Positions 23,560 through 31,513 of a stretch of DNA of 33,986 nucleotides are shown here, piece after piece. Made by a program: the position numbers and the translations under genes. This DNA is from Pseudovibrio sp. Alg231-02 (GTDB taxonomy: Bacteria > Pseudomonadota > Alphaproteobacteria > Rhizobiales > Stappiaceae): the NCBI RefSeq assembly GCF_900143565.1, contig NZ_FREX01000002.1, positions 691,046-725,031 on the forward strand. The letters run 5' to 3'. Under the pieces are notes generated by a model. That model did no database searches. It was not told the DNA's origin and saw only the letters and a program-made list of their open reading frames with translations. Position 1 is the first letter of the stretch, and each line of letters opens with the position of its first letter.

Positions 23560-25684
23560 TCCGTTTGCTCCAATCAAAACAGATCAAGCAACCAAATCCA
23601 ACCGAACGCAACCGGGCAAGGTGATTGTTAATCCGGTGCCAGATGAGGCACCGGAGCCGCCTGCCTTTCATCCTAAGCTTGGAGTGCCGTCATATCGATG
23701 GACTTACCGAGACGTGAGCGGTGCAGTGCTTGGTTATATCTGCCGGTTTGATATTGAAGGTGAGGGCAAAAACTTTCGGCCTTTGTGTCTGTTTCGAGTT
23801 GAGAAGAAGCTTCGGTGGCGGTGGGAGACCTGGCCGCAACCGAGGCCACTTTATGGTTTGGACCTCCTGGCGAACGCTCCAGATGCACCTGTCGTCATTG
23901 TAGAAGGGGAGAAGGCTGCAGATGCTGCGCGGCAATTGCTACTGCAACATGTTTGTATCAGCTCATCTGGTGGTTCCAATGCAGCTAAAAAGGTGGATTG
24001 GTCAGCCCTTTATGGGCGAGATGTAGTCATCTGGCCGGATGCTGATGAAGCAGGTGGAAGGTTTGCTGGAGAAGTGAAGGCCTGCCTTGAAGATGTGGGC
24101 GTTGGATCTGTTGTGGTGCTGGATGTGCCGGAGGGTGTTCCCAAAGGTTGGGATGCTGCTGATGCTTTGAGTGATGGCTGGACCTGTGAGCAAGCTGATA
24201 CCTTTGTTTGCTCCGTGAGTGGGGCCAAACCTTCAGATGGTGAAGATCAAGAGGAGGCAGAACCAAAACGGCCTGCATCTCGTTCAAGCTTGCTTGCTGT
24301 TGCGGACAGGATTGAGCTTTGGCATTCACCGCAGAAGGAAGCTTTTGCCACGCTGAATATCAACGGCCACCAAGAGCATTGGGCTGTTGGTAGTACGCGC
24401 TTCAAGCATTGGCTTGTTGGGCGATACTATGAGGAAACCGGTGCTGCTGTTTCTTCTCAAGTGCTCAGTGATGCGCTGCGGGTGTTTGAAGTCCGCGCTA
24501 TAGAGCAGGGGGCTTGTTATGAGCCCTTCTTGCGGACCGGTTGGACGCAAGATGTGAGCTGGCTGGATTTAGGCGATGAAAGCTGGCGGGCAGTTCGTAT
24601 CACGCGAGATGGTTGGGAGGTGGTTGATAATCCGCCAGTGAAGTTCATTCGCAAACCAACCATGACCGCTCTTCCGGAACCGTGCAAAGGGCAGATGATT
24701 GAAGAGATGCGGCATCTCATCAATTCAGAGGATGAAGATTACAAGCTTATCATTGCCTGGTTGATTGCTTCGCTGTGGGGGCGGAGCAACAGCTATCCGG
24801 TTCTGGCACTTGGAGGAGAACAGGGCAGTGGTAAGAGCACTATGGCGCGGTTGCTGCGTTCTCTGAGTGATCCTTGTGCGGTGGCAGCATCGTCCTTGCC
24901 TAAGGATGAGCGGGACCTGATGGTGATGGCGCAGAACGGACATGTGCTGAACTTCGATAATGTCTCCAAAATGGAAAACTGGCTTTCGGATGCGATCTGC
25001 CGGATGGCGACGGGAAGCGGGTTTATCTCTCGCAAGCTGCACACGGATGGGGATGCCTACTGGTTCCATGGCTCACGGCCTGTTCTCTTGAATGGCATTC
25101 CCACGCTTACAGAACGAGCTGACTTAGCTGAGCGCGCCCTTTCTGTTCGCCTCAAGAGGATTGATGAGGCAGGTCGTCAGCCGGAGGATCTGTTCTGGCA
25201 AGAGTGGGAGCATCTTAAGCCGGGAATGTTGGGAGCCTTGTTGGATGGCTTGAGTACTGCAATCCGCAACATTGATCAGGTGCATTTGGAGCGCCATCCA
25301 CGTATGGCGGACTTTGCACGGCTCATGGTGGCTGCATCTTCTGGACTTGGCTGGGAAGATATGGAGTTTCTGGAGGCTTATGAAAACAACCGGCGTGGAA
25401 CGATAGAAGCCGTGTTTGAAGGTGATCCTGTAGCCGTCGCGATTCATGAGTTTGTGATGGGGCAACATGGTGGTGAAAACTGGATGGGGACAGCTACTGA
25501 GCTTTATGGTGAGCTCATTAATCTCGTGAGTGATCAAATCAGGTCGTCGCGCTTCTGGCCACAAAAGGTGAATGCGTTTGGCAATGCGGTAGATCGGGCT
25601 GCGCCTCTGCTGAGGTCGAAGCGGATACAAGTGACTAAGAAGGCAACTGGGTCAAAGCGGTTGATCTATCTAGATGTGATATAG
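23552..25684 (+). CDS. TOPRIM primase with C-terminal ATPase/helicase domain
   Basis: From the ATG at 23552 the product has 710 residues. An N-terminal zone (about 1-100) is followed by a TOPRIM domain: the catalytic Glu is in VVIVEGEKAADAA (about 115) and the metal-binding Asp pair in VIWPDADEAG (about 160). A linker rich in Glu and Ser leads to an ATPase with Walker A GGEQGSGKST (about 421), Walker B-like VLNFDNVSKM and sensor NGIPTLTERADLAERALSVR. This is the primase-helicase architecture of P4-like satellites and prophages, used to start replication of the element. GGAG lies nine bases before the start. It is the longest gene of the element and appears intact. Confidence 0.85.
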   Translation: MSDPFAPIKTDQATKSNRTQPGKVIVNPVPDEAPEPPAFHPKLGVPSYRWTYRDVSGAVLGYICRFDIEGEGKNFRPLCLFRVEKKLRWRWETWPQPRPLYGLDLLANAPDAPVVIVEGEKAADAARQLLLQHVCISSSGGSNAAKKVDWSALYGRDVVIWPDADEAGGRFAGEVKACLEDVGVGSVVVLDVPEGVPKGWDAADALSDGWTCEQADTFVCSVSGAKPSDGEDQEEAEPKRPASRSSLLAVADRIELWHSPQKEAFATLNINGHQEHWAVGSTRFKHWLVGRYYEETGAAVSSQVLSDALRVFEVRAIEQGACYEPFLRTGWTQDVSWLDLGDESWRAVRITRDGWEVVDNPPVKFIRKPTMTALPEPCKGQMIEEMRHLINSEDEDYKLIIAWLIASLWGRSNSYPVLALGGEQGSGKSTMARLLRSLSDPCAVAASSLPKDERDLMVMAQNGHVLNFDNVSKMENWLSDAICRMATGSGFISRKLHTDGDAYWFHGSRPVLLNGIPTLTERADLAERALSVRLKRIDEAGRQPEDLFWQEWEHLKPGMLGALLDGLSTAIRNIDQVHLERHPRMADFARLMVAASSGLGWEDMEFLEAYENNRRGTIEAVFEGDPVAVAIHEFVMGQHGGENWMGTATELYGELINLVSDQIRSSRFWPQKVNAFGNAVDRAAPLLRSKRIQVTKKATGSKRLIYLDVI

Positions 25685-26002
25685 CGCCTTCCTCTTTCAA
25701 GCATCGCGGGTCCTTCTCAGGCTTTTGCCTGCCTACGGGTAGTTCGAGACCACGGCACAAGCGCCTATGTGGTTTTCGCGAGGGCTTGGTGTTGAGGTTC
25801 TTGTTGTTGTTCTCCCTTTTTAGCCCCGCTAATCCCATGGATTTGTGGAGGAATTCAGTTTCCTTGCATTGACACCTTGCGTTGTTCATCGCATGGTCAG
25901 CTTGAGGCGTCAGAACCTTGTTTGCTTAGCGGTCACCGCAGTCGTTACTTCGCGGTCTATTTGTGTTTGGGGGTATGTCTTCAAGCGCAAACTCTCGCTT
26001 AT
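25685..26002. other. non-coding stretch before the structured RNA
   Basis: About 320 bases with no supported gene. It has one short perfect dyad, GCGGTCACCGC, at about 25930. Together with the following hairpins it may form one regulatory untranslated region of the element. Confidence 0.4.
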
Positions 26003-26082
26003 GGGCGGGAGGGCGGTGAATACAATACCCTTTGCGGGGGAATAAACCCGCCTGTCTAAGCCAGGTTCTGAACCTCCCGCTC
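26003..26082 (+). ncRNA. possible C4-type antisense RNA element
   Basis: A long-range stem pairs GGGCGGGAGG (26003-26012) with CCTCCCGCTC (26073-26082), 10 bp with one G-U. Inside it is the hairpin GCGGG (26034-26038)/CCCGC (26047-26051) with an eight-base loop. AGGTTCTGAACCT (26063-26075) can form a competing hairpin. The layout and sequence resemble the C4 antisense RNA of phages P1/P7 and P4-like immunity RNAs, which block translation of downstream genes. A minus-strand frame across it looks like the conceptual peptides often annotated over such RNAs. The family match is from memory and needs a covariance-model search. Confidence 0.45.
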
Positions 26083-26147
26083 GCCAGTGGGCCATCAGAA
26101 GCCTTCTGCTGAGTGGTTCTTCAACTACTTGCTTAGAGGGTTTTTAG

Positions 26148-26411
26148 ATGACTGATACTGGAAAAGAGAAATGTGCCCATACGTCCCTTCGCAATGAAGT
26201 GGATCAGCTTCACCTCACAGCCAACCACCTCAAAAATCTAGTTTATTCCATGAGTGTGGTTCTGAGTGAACGCATGGAGCACACGCAGGAATATGAAGCG
26301 TTGCTGACGCTGTTTGATACTGTGCGCAATCACATTGAAGATGTGCAGGGAAGTAGCGAGAAGATTTCCGAGCTGCTCGAACCTTGCGCGCTGGAAGTCT
26401 CCAAAGACTAA
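26148..26411 (+). CDS. small helical protein of the satellite-like element
   Basis: The 87-residue product is highly charged and likely helical to coiled (SLRNEVDQLHLTANHLKNLV, then HTQEYEALLTLFDTVRNHIE). It has two cysteines, one near residue 9 and one in LEPCALEV. GAGGG lies ahead of the ATG. It follows the structured RNA and is followed by two hairpins, the second a good terminator, so it is probably the last gene of the element's transcript. If the RNA is a C4-type regulator, this gene could be its target. The family is not recognised. Confidence 0.6.
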   Translation: MTDTGKEKCAHTSLRNEVDQLHLTANHLKNLVYSMSVVLSERMEHTQEYEALLTLFDTVRNHIEDVQGSSEKISELLEPCALEVSKD

Positions 26412-26425
26412 AAATACGGAATGAA

Positions 26426-26489
26426 GAGAGGCTTTGCCTCTCATGGAATATTCTGGCTTGGGAAGCGTGAAGCTTCTCAGGCCTTTTTT
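26426..26489 (+). terminator. tandem hairpins with intrinsic terminator
   Basis: The first stem is GAGAGGC (26426-26432)/GCCTCTC (26436-26442). The second is GGCTTGGGAAGC (26455-26466)/GCTTCTCAGGCC (26472-26483) followed by six T (26484-26489), a standard rho-independent terminator ending the satellite transcript. Confidence 0.8.
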
Positions 26490-26623
26490 GTTTGCCTGTT
26501 CATAAATATATAAATGCTCTTTCAGATAGATCCGGATGAAGGACAATCTCTGCAACACTCCTGTCTCATAGTACGATCCGCGATATAATCTCATCAGACA
26601 CCAAATTGCAAAGGGTAAACAAA

Positions 26624-27979
26624 TTGACTTCCTTTTCACGGAAACGACCAAGTCATTTTAGCGTCTATCGTGATGCTGCCTTTCTGTCTAAGTGTCGTGA
26701 GGAAGACGCGCTTGATTGGCTCAAAAGCCGTACCATCAACGATCCGTCACCCTTCGGAAACCCATTGACACCACCTGAGAGCTTAGCTCTCGAAACTATC
26801 CTTTTCCGACGCAACTTGCCTCTGATCGACCTCGCCCTTGCCCAATTTGGAAGATCAAGAACAGTGCTTGTCCGCGTCTACCAACGAGCAGATGCATCCA
26901 CTCGGATAGTCGCCTGCGGAAACCCTTCACTGTTTGAGGGCGAGTCGGTGAGTGAATGCTGGTCAGATATATACGACGACGACACTCTGATTTGGAAGAT
27001 CATCAGGAATGGTTCGCTTGGCGAACTGCGGGCTATTTGTGAGAACCCTCACTTAGAGGATGCTTTCTACTGTCGACTCGTCAGTTTGTGGGGTGGTAAA
27101 GGAAACCCAGAGGTTGCTCCTGAGTATCGCTTACCGGATGACCGTTTCCAACATGTCCTGTTGTTTCTGAGTGCAAACCGGCGCATCACGACACCGTGCG
27201 AGGATAACGAGAATTTCGCCAGTGATGTTCCGGGTGTCGAATATGCTTACGAAAGCGTATTCTATAAGTGTTGGGACCTCGCGGAGCTCATTCCGACTGA
27301 TGTCAATTGGGCACATGCCTTATCGAAACTTTACACTCGCCTGCCTCGTGCGGGGCATACTTATGACGATGTAGAGTCTGTCTTGAGACGATGGCGTCCA
27401 AGCGGTGACAGTAAAATTGGGAGATATTGGTACGAAAGCATTCGAAAAGAAATCGCCGCGAAATTCGTAGAGCCGTCTATTGTTACTCTGAACAGTGATG
27501 ATCCAGCGATACGCGACGCCTTCTATTGCACTTTCGATCCTGAGATCAGCTATTACGGTAATGCCGCCTGGGTTGATGTTGACTGGTTGGAATGGCTGGA
27601 ACGTGACGATTTTTGTAATGTCGCTCTCCTGAGCAATATCAAGATTTGGCGATCTCCAAGAGGGCGCGATAAGTTGCAGGATGCTTTAAGGGATAATGCT
27701 GAGTCTGGTCGGGATCCCGACTGGCTTATTTACTTCTCCCTCTCCCACCGTATGGAGGAGTACCGCAAGACGAACCCAGAGTGGTTCAAGAACGAAGAAG
27801 AGCAGGATTTATTTGAGTATGAAGAAGAGAAAGAGGAAGAGGGGCAGAATCGTATTGATCAACTAGAACAGTCGATCTCTGATTTGGTCAAAGCGTTTGA
27901 GATGCGACGTGGTCATGATGCAATCTGGTTTCTCGTCGCGGCGTTTATCGGATCGTTGATTGGGGCGCTGATCTGGTAA
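26624..27979 (+). CDS. tail-anchored protein of unknown function, 451 residues
   Basis: There is no nearby ATG; TTG at 26624 follows AAGGG at good spacing, with another TTG at 26606. The product, about 451 residues, is helical with many Trp/Arg/Asp residues, reminiscent of alpha-helical repeat proteins. Near its end comes a strongly acidic run (EEEQDLFEYEEEKEEEGQNR), then a coiled-coil-like segment (RIDQLEQSISDLVKAFEMRR) and a final membrane helix (WFLVAAFIGSLIGALIW) at the very C-terminus. That topology places the bulk in the cytoplasm, anchored to the inner membrane. It stands alone after the satellite terminator, where accessory and anti-phage genes are common, but nothing in the sequence proves defence. 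The family is not recognised. Confidence 0.65.
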   Translation: MTSFSRKRPSHFSVYRDAAFLSKCREEDALDWLKSRTINDPSPFGNPLTPPESLALETILFRRNLPLIDLALAQFGRSRTVLVRVYQRADASTRIVACGNPSLFEGESVSECWSDIYDDDTLIWKIIRNGSLGELRAICENPHLEDAFYCRLVSLWGGKGNPEVAPEYRLPDDRFQHVLLFLSANRRITTPCEDNENFASDVPGVEYAYESVFYKCWDLAELIPTDVNWAHALSKLYTRLPRAGHTYDDVESVLRRWRPSGDSKIGRYWYESIRKEIAAKFVEPSIVTLNSDDPAIRDAFYCTFDPEISYYGNAAWVDVDWLEWLERDDFCNVALLSNIKIWRSPRGRDKLQDALRDNAESGRDPDWLIYFSLSHRMEEYRKTNPEWFKNEEEQDLFEYEEEKEEEGQNRIDQLEQSISDLVKAFEMRRGHDAIWFLVAAFIGSLIGALIW

Positions 27980-28434
27980 GTTTTATGAATTGCAATCCGC
28001 GATGTAGATCTTTGATAATGAAACACAAGATCTGAGCCACAACGCAAATCATCATAATCGCGGTAGTTTGCTATTATCAAGCCCATTCAAGATCGGTTTT
28101 CGTGGTGGGCGGAATGAGCTTACAAAAGTAAGTCGTTGCAATAACCCCAATCAGTTCCATCTCAGTGGATTGTAGCTTTCTGTGAGCAGAAGTATGTCAG
28201 AAGCTATAACCTAAAGATTCTAATTTCTACAAGTCGTGCTTGCTCCCTTTTCAGGTTGATCGGCAGGTATGGTCACCTCGCGACATGCAGCGCTCGCGAA
28301 TGTCTGCAACCTCATTGAAAGCTGCAAAGGAACTCCAAGTGAGGCTCCCCGAATTATCCAATAGCAAAAATCAATCAGGTTTGGAGAATGGCTGAGTATG
28401 TGAGGGGGGAAGTTTGAAACAACTAATGACGATT
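27980..28434. other. non-coding region right of the 451-residue gene
   Basis: About 450 bases without a supported gene. It holds the second copy of the diverged repeat (28251-28346). A nested dyad, GAATGCC/GGCATTC with CTAGC/GCTAG inside, lies just beyond it, around 28468-28502. The integrase expected beside a tRNA-inserted island is absent. Confidence 0.4.
28251..28346. repeat. diverged dispersed repeat, copy 2
   Basis: The first 38 bases match 31 positions of 13481-13518, with the exact core CAGGTATGGTCAC. Both copies end in a GAGGCT stretch 86-90 bases later. It is probably a mobile-element relic shared by the two rearranged zones. Confidence 0.4.
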
Positions 28435-28600
28435 TGCTGACAACTCTTGAGAGTTAAAACCTCGCAGAATGCCTAGCGTCTGACGGCTAGTGACGGCATT
28501 CACAGCTTTTCCAGTATTAAGTTGAAAGAGTATTTGGAGGGGGTAGGAGGGGCGAAATCCTGCTTACCAAAACGCCCATTTGCTTACCATTTGCTGACAA
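28432..28600. repeat. attachment-like direct repeats beside tRNA-Thr
   Basis: ATTTGCTGACAA occurs exactly twice (28432-28443 and 28589-28600), and the related TGCTTACCA twice (28561-28569 and 28581-28589). The last three copies abut within 40 bases, 68 bases from the tRNA 3' end. Clustered short direct repeats next to a tRNA resemble integrase arm-type sites of a former or current island attachment region. Confidence 0.45.
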
Positions 28601-28615
28601 AAGCCGGAAAAGCAA

Positions 28616-28637
28616 AAAGCCTCCCGAGGGAGGCTTT
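28616..28637 (-). terminator. intrinsic terminator of tRNA-Thr
   Basis: Read on the minus strand, AAAGCCTCC and GGAGGCTTT form a 9-bp stem with a four-base loop, followed by TTGCTTTTCC. It lies about 30 bases past the tRNA 3' end. Confidence 0.8.
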
Positions 28638-28667
28638 GGAATTTCCTTGATAAATCAAGGAGAAGAG

Positions 28668-28743
28668 TGGTGCCGGCAGCAGGGATCGAACCCGCGACCC
28701 CCTGATTACAAGTCAGGTGCTCTACCATCTGAGCTATACCGGC
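28668..28743 (-). tRNA. tRNA-Thr (anticodon TGT)
   Basis: The minus strand folds as a full cloverleaf of 76 bases including an encoded CCA (28668-28670). The acceptor starts GCCGGTA, the D-arm has GCTCAGATGGTAGAGC, the anticodon loop is CTTGTAA with anticodon TGT, and the T-arm has GGGTTCGATCCC. Its 3' end faces the satellite-like region, the usual side for island insertion. The gene has its own promoter and terminator. In many alphaproteobacteria it neighbours rlmB and tuf, as here. Confidence 0.96.
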
Positions 28744-28762
28744 GTCGTCTTCGTTGGAGGGG

Positions 28763-28791
28763 TATTTACGGGCGCTGGCGGGGTTTGTAAA
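28763..28791 (-). promoter_or_regulatory. promoter of tRNA-Thr overlapped by an inverted repeat
   Basis: On the minus strand TTTACA (28791-28786) and TAAATA (28768-28763) are exactly 17 bases apart, about 20 bases before the tRNA. A perfect 9-bp dyad, GGTATTTAC (28761-28769) and GTAAATACC (28787-28795), covers both hexamers. Confidence 0.65.
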
Positions 28792-28795
28792 TACC

Positions 28796-29862
28796 GAAAA
28801 TGCAAAAATTTGGAAGAATTCACAGGGGAACGAATTTTTTGGGTGAATTCGGGGTTGATCTGGTTGTTTTGGGGTTTCTTTTCCACATGCGGAGGATGCA
28901 GCCTATTGATATTGATAGAAAATTTCTTGGTTTGCGCGTCTGCGTTGTTTTGTGCGTTCGTTTGAAAGGTATTGGGAATTTCTGCGTTCCTATGGGGTGG
29001 TGGCCGGAAAACACTGGCGGATTAAAGGAGCGTTGGCTTTGTCGGTTTGGGTGTGAGTTGTGCTTCTTTATTCCCCTTGGCGACAGCTGGATGATGGAAG
29101 GGGAGTGGAGCCGATGAGTTTCCGCTTCGGTGAATTTCGAAAGTGAGAAGCATACATATTCACTGAGTGTCAGTTTTGCTTTTGTTGGGGTCCTGGCAGC
29201 TGTTGCTTTTGGTGCTGCTTGCGGGCTTGTGATGAGGTTGTTCGTATGAGTGGGCGTTTTGGGTTACAGGTCTTTTGAGCAGCGTTCTTTGTTCGGTAGT
29301 CGGGGCGTCTGCCAGAATGTGGAAGCTTTGGTTGTTGGGTGAGGAGACTTCGCTTGGCGCGAAAGGTGTCCTGTTGGGGAGCCGAAGGGTGTTCCAGTGA
29401 AGTTCAGGACTTTGCAGATGCAACAGGATAGGTACCGACCATAACTGCTTTCTGGGTTACCTGTGGCTCATGCTGGCTGGAATAGTCTTGCTGTTTGTTG
29501 GCGTGACAAGCTGAGTGTCGTGATGCGAGCTATCAGTGATGCCCTCTAGGTGGATCCTGTCCTATGTTGAACTGGAGCATCAAGAAACAGCCGCAATATA
29601 AAATGCTGTCTTTTGTGAGCTGATCCGGTTGCTGCTTAGCTAGCAGGACAAGTGAGCTGTGCCTGCAGCATGAAAGGGGAGCAACGGTTGCTGCCTACAC
29701 ATTACAATTCCTATCTGCGGGCTAAGAATACTGGTTTGGCTATCGTTGAGGGGTGAGCAAGGCTTTGCACAGGATGCAAGGTTTTGAGACTTAACTTTGG
29801 CTTCAGCTTGAGATGTGCCATGCGCATATGTTTGTAAGGTTCTTGTTCAACAAGAGAGTTGA
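28796..29862. other. long region without recognisable gene
   Basis: Over 1 kb between tRNA-Thr and the decayed response regulator. Frames present (for example 28800-29117 plus and 29160-29423 minus) have poor composition and no ribosome sites. A short hydrophobic peptide-like stretch at 29461-29517 has no usable start. It is probably degraded former coding sequence. Confidence 0.45.
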
Positions 29863-30425
29863 ATGCGGATTGTGGTGCTGGAAGATGAAAGAGGTATCGC
29901 TCAGCAAATTGAAAAGGCCTTAGTGGCTGCTGCGTTTTCGGTAGATCAGCGTGGATGTGTTGAAGATGCGCGAATGCTCATGAACTCTGAGATGTTTGAC
30001 GTGTTAATTGCTGATCGAATGTTGCCGGATGGAGATGCGATTGAAGATCGTATTGATGGGTTGGAGGCTGGAGCGGATGATTATCTGATCAAGCGCTTTG
30101 CGATGTCTGGGCTTGTTGCAAGAATGCGAGCTTTGTTGCGCCGGCCAGGCTCCGTGTTTGGTAAAACTGAAACGGTCGGCAGTCTTTCCTATAACTTTAA
30201 ATCTCGAACAACCACGGTCAACGCGGTGGCCTTGCCCTTGCCAAGGCATGAATTGCTGGTTCTTGAGGGCTGATCAGCAACCGTGGGCACGTTGTGACCA
30301 AAGACGATCTCTTGAGCAAAATCTATGGGCTGGAGATTTCTGTGTCCAACACTATACCGGCCCATGTTCACAATCTTCGGCGCAAGTTCAAACGTGAGCG
30401 CTCAATGAGCCAGACCTGCCTTTGA
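29863..30425 (+). pseudogene. OmpR-type response regulator, frameshifted and deleted
   Basis: The frame starts MRIVVLEDERGIAQQIEKAL with the acidic pair and the phospho-acceptor Asp in VLIADRMLPDGDAIEDR. After this the receiver sequence jumps to DGLEAGADDYLIKRF, missing the strand-3-to-strand-4 region that carries the conserved Thr/Ser. The DNA-binding domain begins, then the frame ends at 30273. A +1-shifted frame continues with GLISNRGHVVTKDDLLSKIY and VSNTIPAHVHNLRRKFKRE, the typical winged helix, up to 30425. With both an internal deletion and a frameshift it cannot make a working regulator. No partner sensor kinase is present. Confidence 0.85.
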
Positions 30426-30702
30426 TGTGTTCGCTCGTCGATACTGCTGGCTGTTTTTCGGCAATGATTGGGAAGATGAAGCGGAGTAAGAAGGCTCTGC
30501 ATTGGTGTTATTTGTGTAAGACGCATACTTGAAGATCTGACTATCACACCGCGCATCATGGAGGTGGCGCTACTCAGATAAACTCAACTAACTGGCAAAA
30601 TTTCAGCCTCATGGTCAGCCCGATGCGAGAACAGTAGCGTATTGGAAAGCTATCTCCGCATCGGCTTCGTGCCATAGGCTTTGTTTATAAGGTTAGTGAA
30701 AT

Positions 30703-31284
30703 ATGCGTATTAGTTTTGGTAGGTTGTTCAAACCGCACGAAACTCACCAGGGAGTAAGTAATCCTGTCACGAGTGCGCAGCTTCAAAAAAAGATTGCCTC
30801 TGACTTTGCTAAGAAGCCAGAAGGCTGGCATCCTCAGATTTGCTATAATTTTGCTCTGAAAGTGGGCGTGCTTGAAGGAAAAATCCCAAACCATTTGAAG
30901 CAGGAAATCATGAGCGGAGCAAAAGTAGGTGGTTACCCGCTTGGCTTCTCTGATAAAATGGGCATCACTGCTTCAAACACGCAGAAATATTTTGACCATA
31001 CAAAGATAACCGGGTCAGGCATCATCAACTTCATCGATGATCAGGTCGGTGCGGTCGTACACACTGCCTATCTGCAAAAAGAGGATGGCGGCAGTGTTCA
31101 TATCTACCATGCTAATTGCATGACACTAGATATGGCTTTGCTCGGTGATGCCCCAGACGTTCCTAAGGTTGGCTGCGTTACGCATTACGAAGTGAGTGAT
31201 CACTATACTCAGAATCGTTTTCAACGCTGGCTGGATGGGGGCTATAGCTTCAAATTTACGCCTGCGTCCAAGCTGTCTATATAA
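30703..31284 (+). CDS. hypothetical protein with possible Cys-His-Asn protease-like triad
   Basis: The 193-residue product has no signal peptide or membrane helix. Cys47 in WHPQICYNFALKVG stands at the start of a helix, His120 in DDQVGAVVHTAYL opens a strand, and H136/N138 lie in VHIYHANCM. This order of Cys, then His on a strand, then Asn recalls papain-like folds such as NlpC/P60, C39 or secreted effector proteases. The match is by eye only. AAGG precedes the ATG. The gene is isolated between a pseudogene and rlmB, so context says little. It could be an effector or simply an uncharacterised cytoplasmic protein. Confidence 0.55.
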   Translation: MRISFGRLFKPHETHQGVSNPVTSAQLQKKIASDFAKKPEGWHPQICYNFALKVGVLEGKIPNHLKQEIMSGAKVGGYPLGFSDKMGITASNTQKYFDHTKITGSGIINFIDDQVGAVVHTAYLQKEDGGSVHIYHANCMTLDMALLGDAPDVPKVGCVTHYEVSDHYTQNRFQRWLDGGYSFKFTPASKLSI

Positions 31285-31493
31285 GGTGGATCCCAACAAA
31301 GATGGGTACATAACCCGCTATAGAATTTTTGCTTCATGCGGTTTGTGGTTGCTACTTGAGACGCGACACTTGTTTGAGTTTAAAGCTGTTCGCTTTTAGC
31401 TGAAACGCATGAACTGCTTAGTTTTTGTTTTTGCGTGACTTTATCTGAAACCAGTTTCCCCTTTTAGGGATACGCTGTAGGTGCAGACCCGGA

Positions 31494-31513
31494 GGCTGTC
31501 GGTTAGGACAGCC
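31494..31513 (-). terminator. stem-loop spanning the rlmB stop codon
   Basis: GGCTGTC (31494-31500) and GACAGCC (31507-31513) form a perfect 7-bp stem containing the rlmB stop codon in its loop. There is no T-run on the minus strand, so it is more likely an mRNA-end stabiliser than a strong terminator. Confidence 0.4.

Larger units (their letters stand above)
22126..26489 (+). mobile_element. P4-like satellite/genomic-island remnant
   Basis: The co-oriented gene order (small proteins, AlpA-like HTH, primase N-domain protein, TOPRIM/ATPase primase-helicase, structured RNA, small coiled protein, terminator) is that of a P4-type phage satellite replication module. No capsid, packaging or integrase genes are present in this block. 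Limits are those of the recognisable genes, not of defined att sites. Confidence 0.6.

Noticed and set aside
25910-26095. Minus-strand frame of 61 codons over the structured RNA
   Set aside because: It resembles conceptual peptides often annotated across C4-type RNAs; the RNA reading on the plus strand explains the conservation better.
28800-29117. Plus-strand frame of 105 codons right of tRNA-Thr
   Set aside because: Composition rich in Cys, Phe and Trp, no ribosome site, no neighbour that supports it.
29461-29517. Short hydrophobic peptide-like stretch (YLWLMLAGIVLLFVGVTS)
   Set aside because: It reads like a membrane helix but has no suitable start codon and a stop lies just upstream; it is at most a relic.
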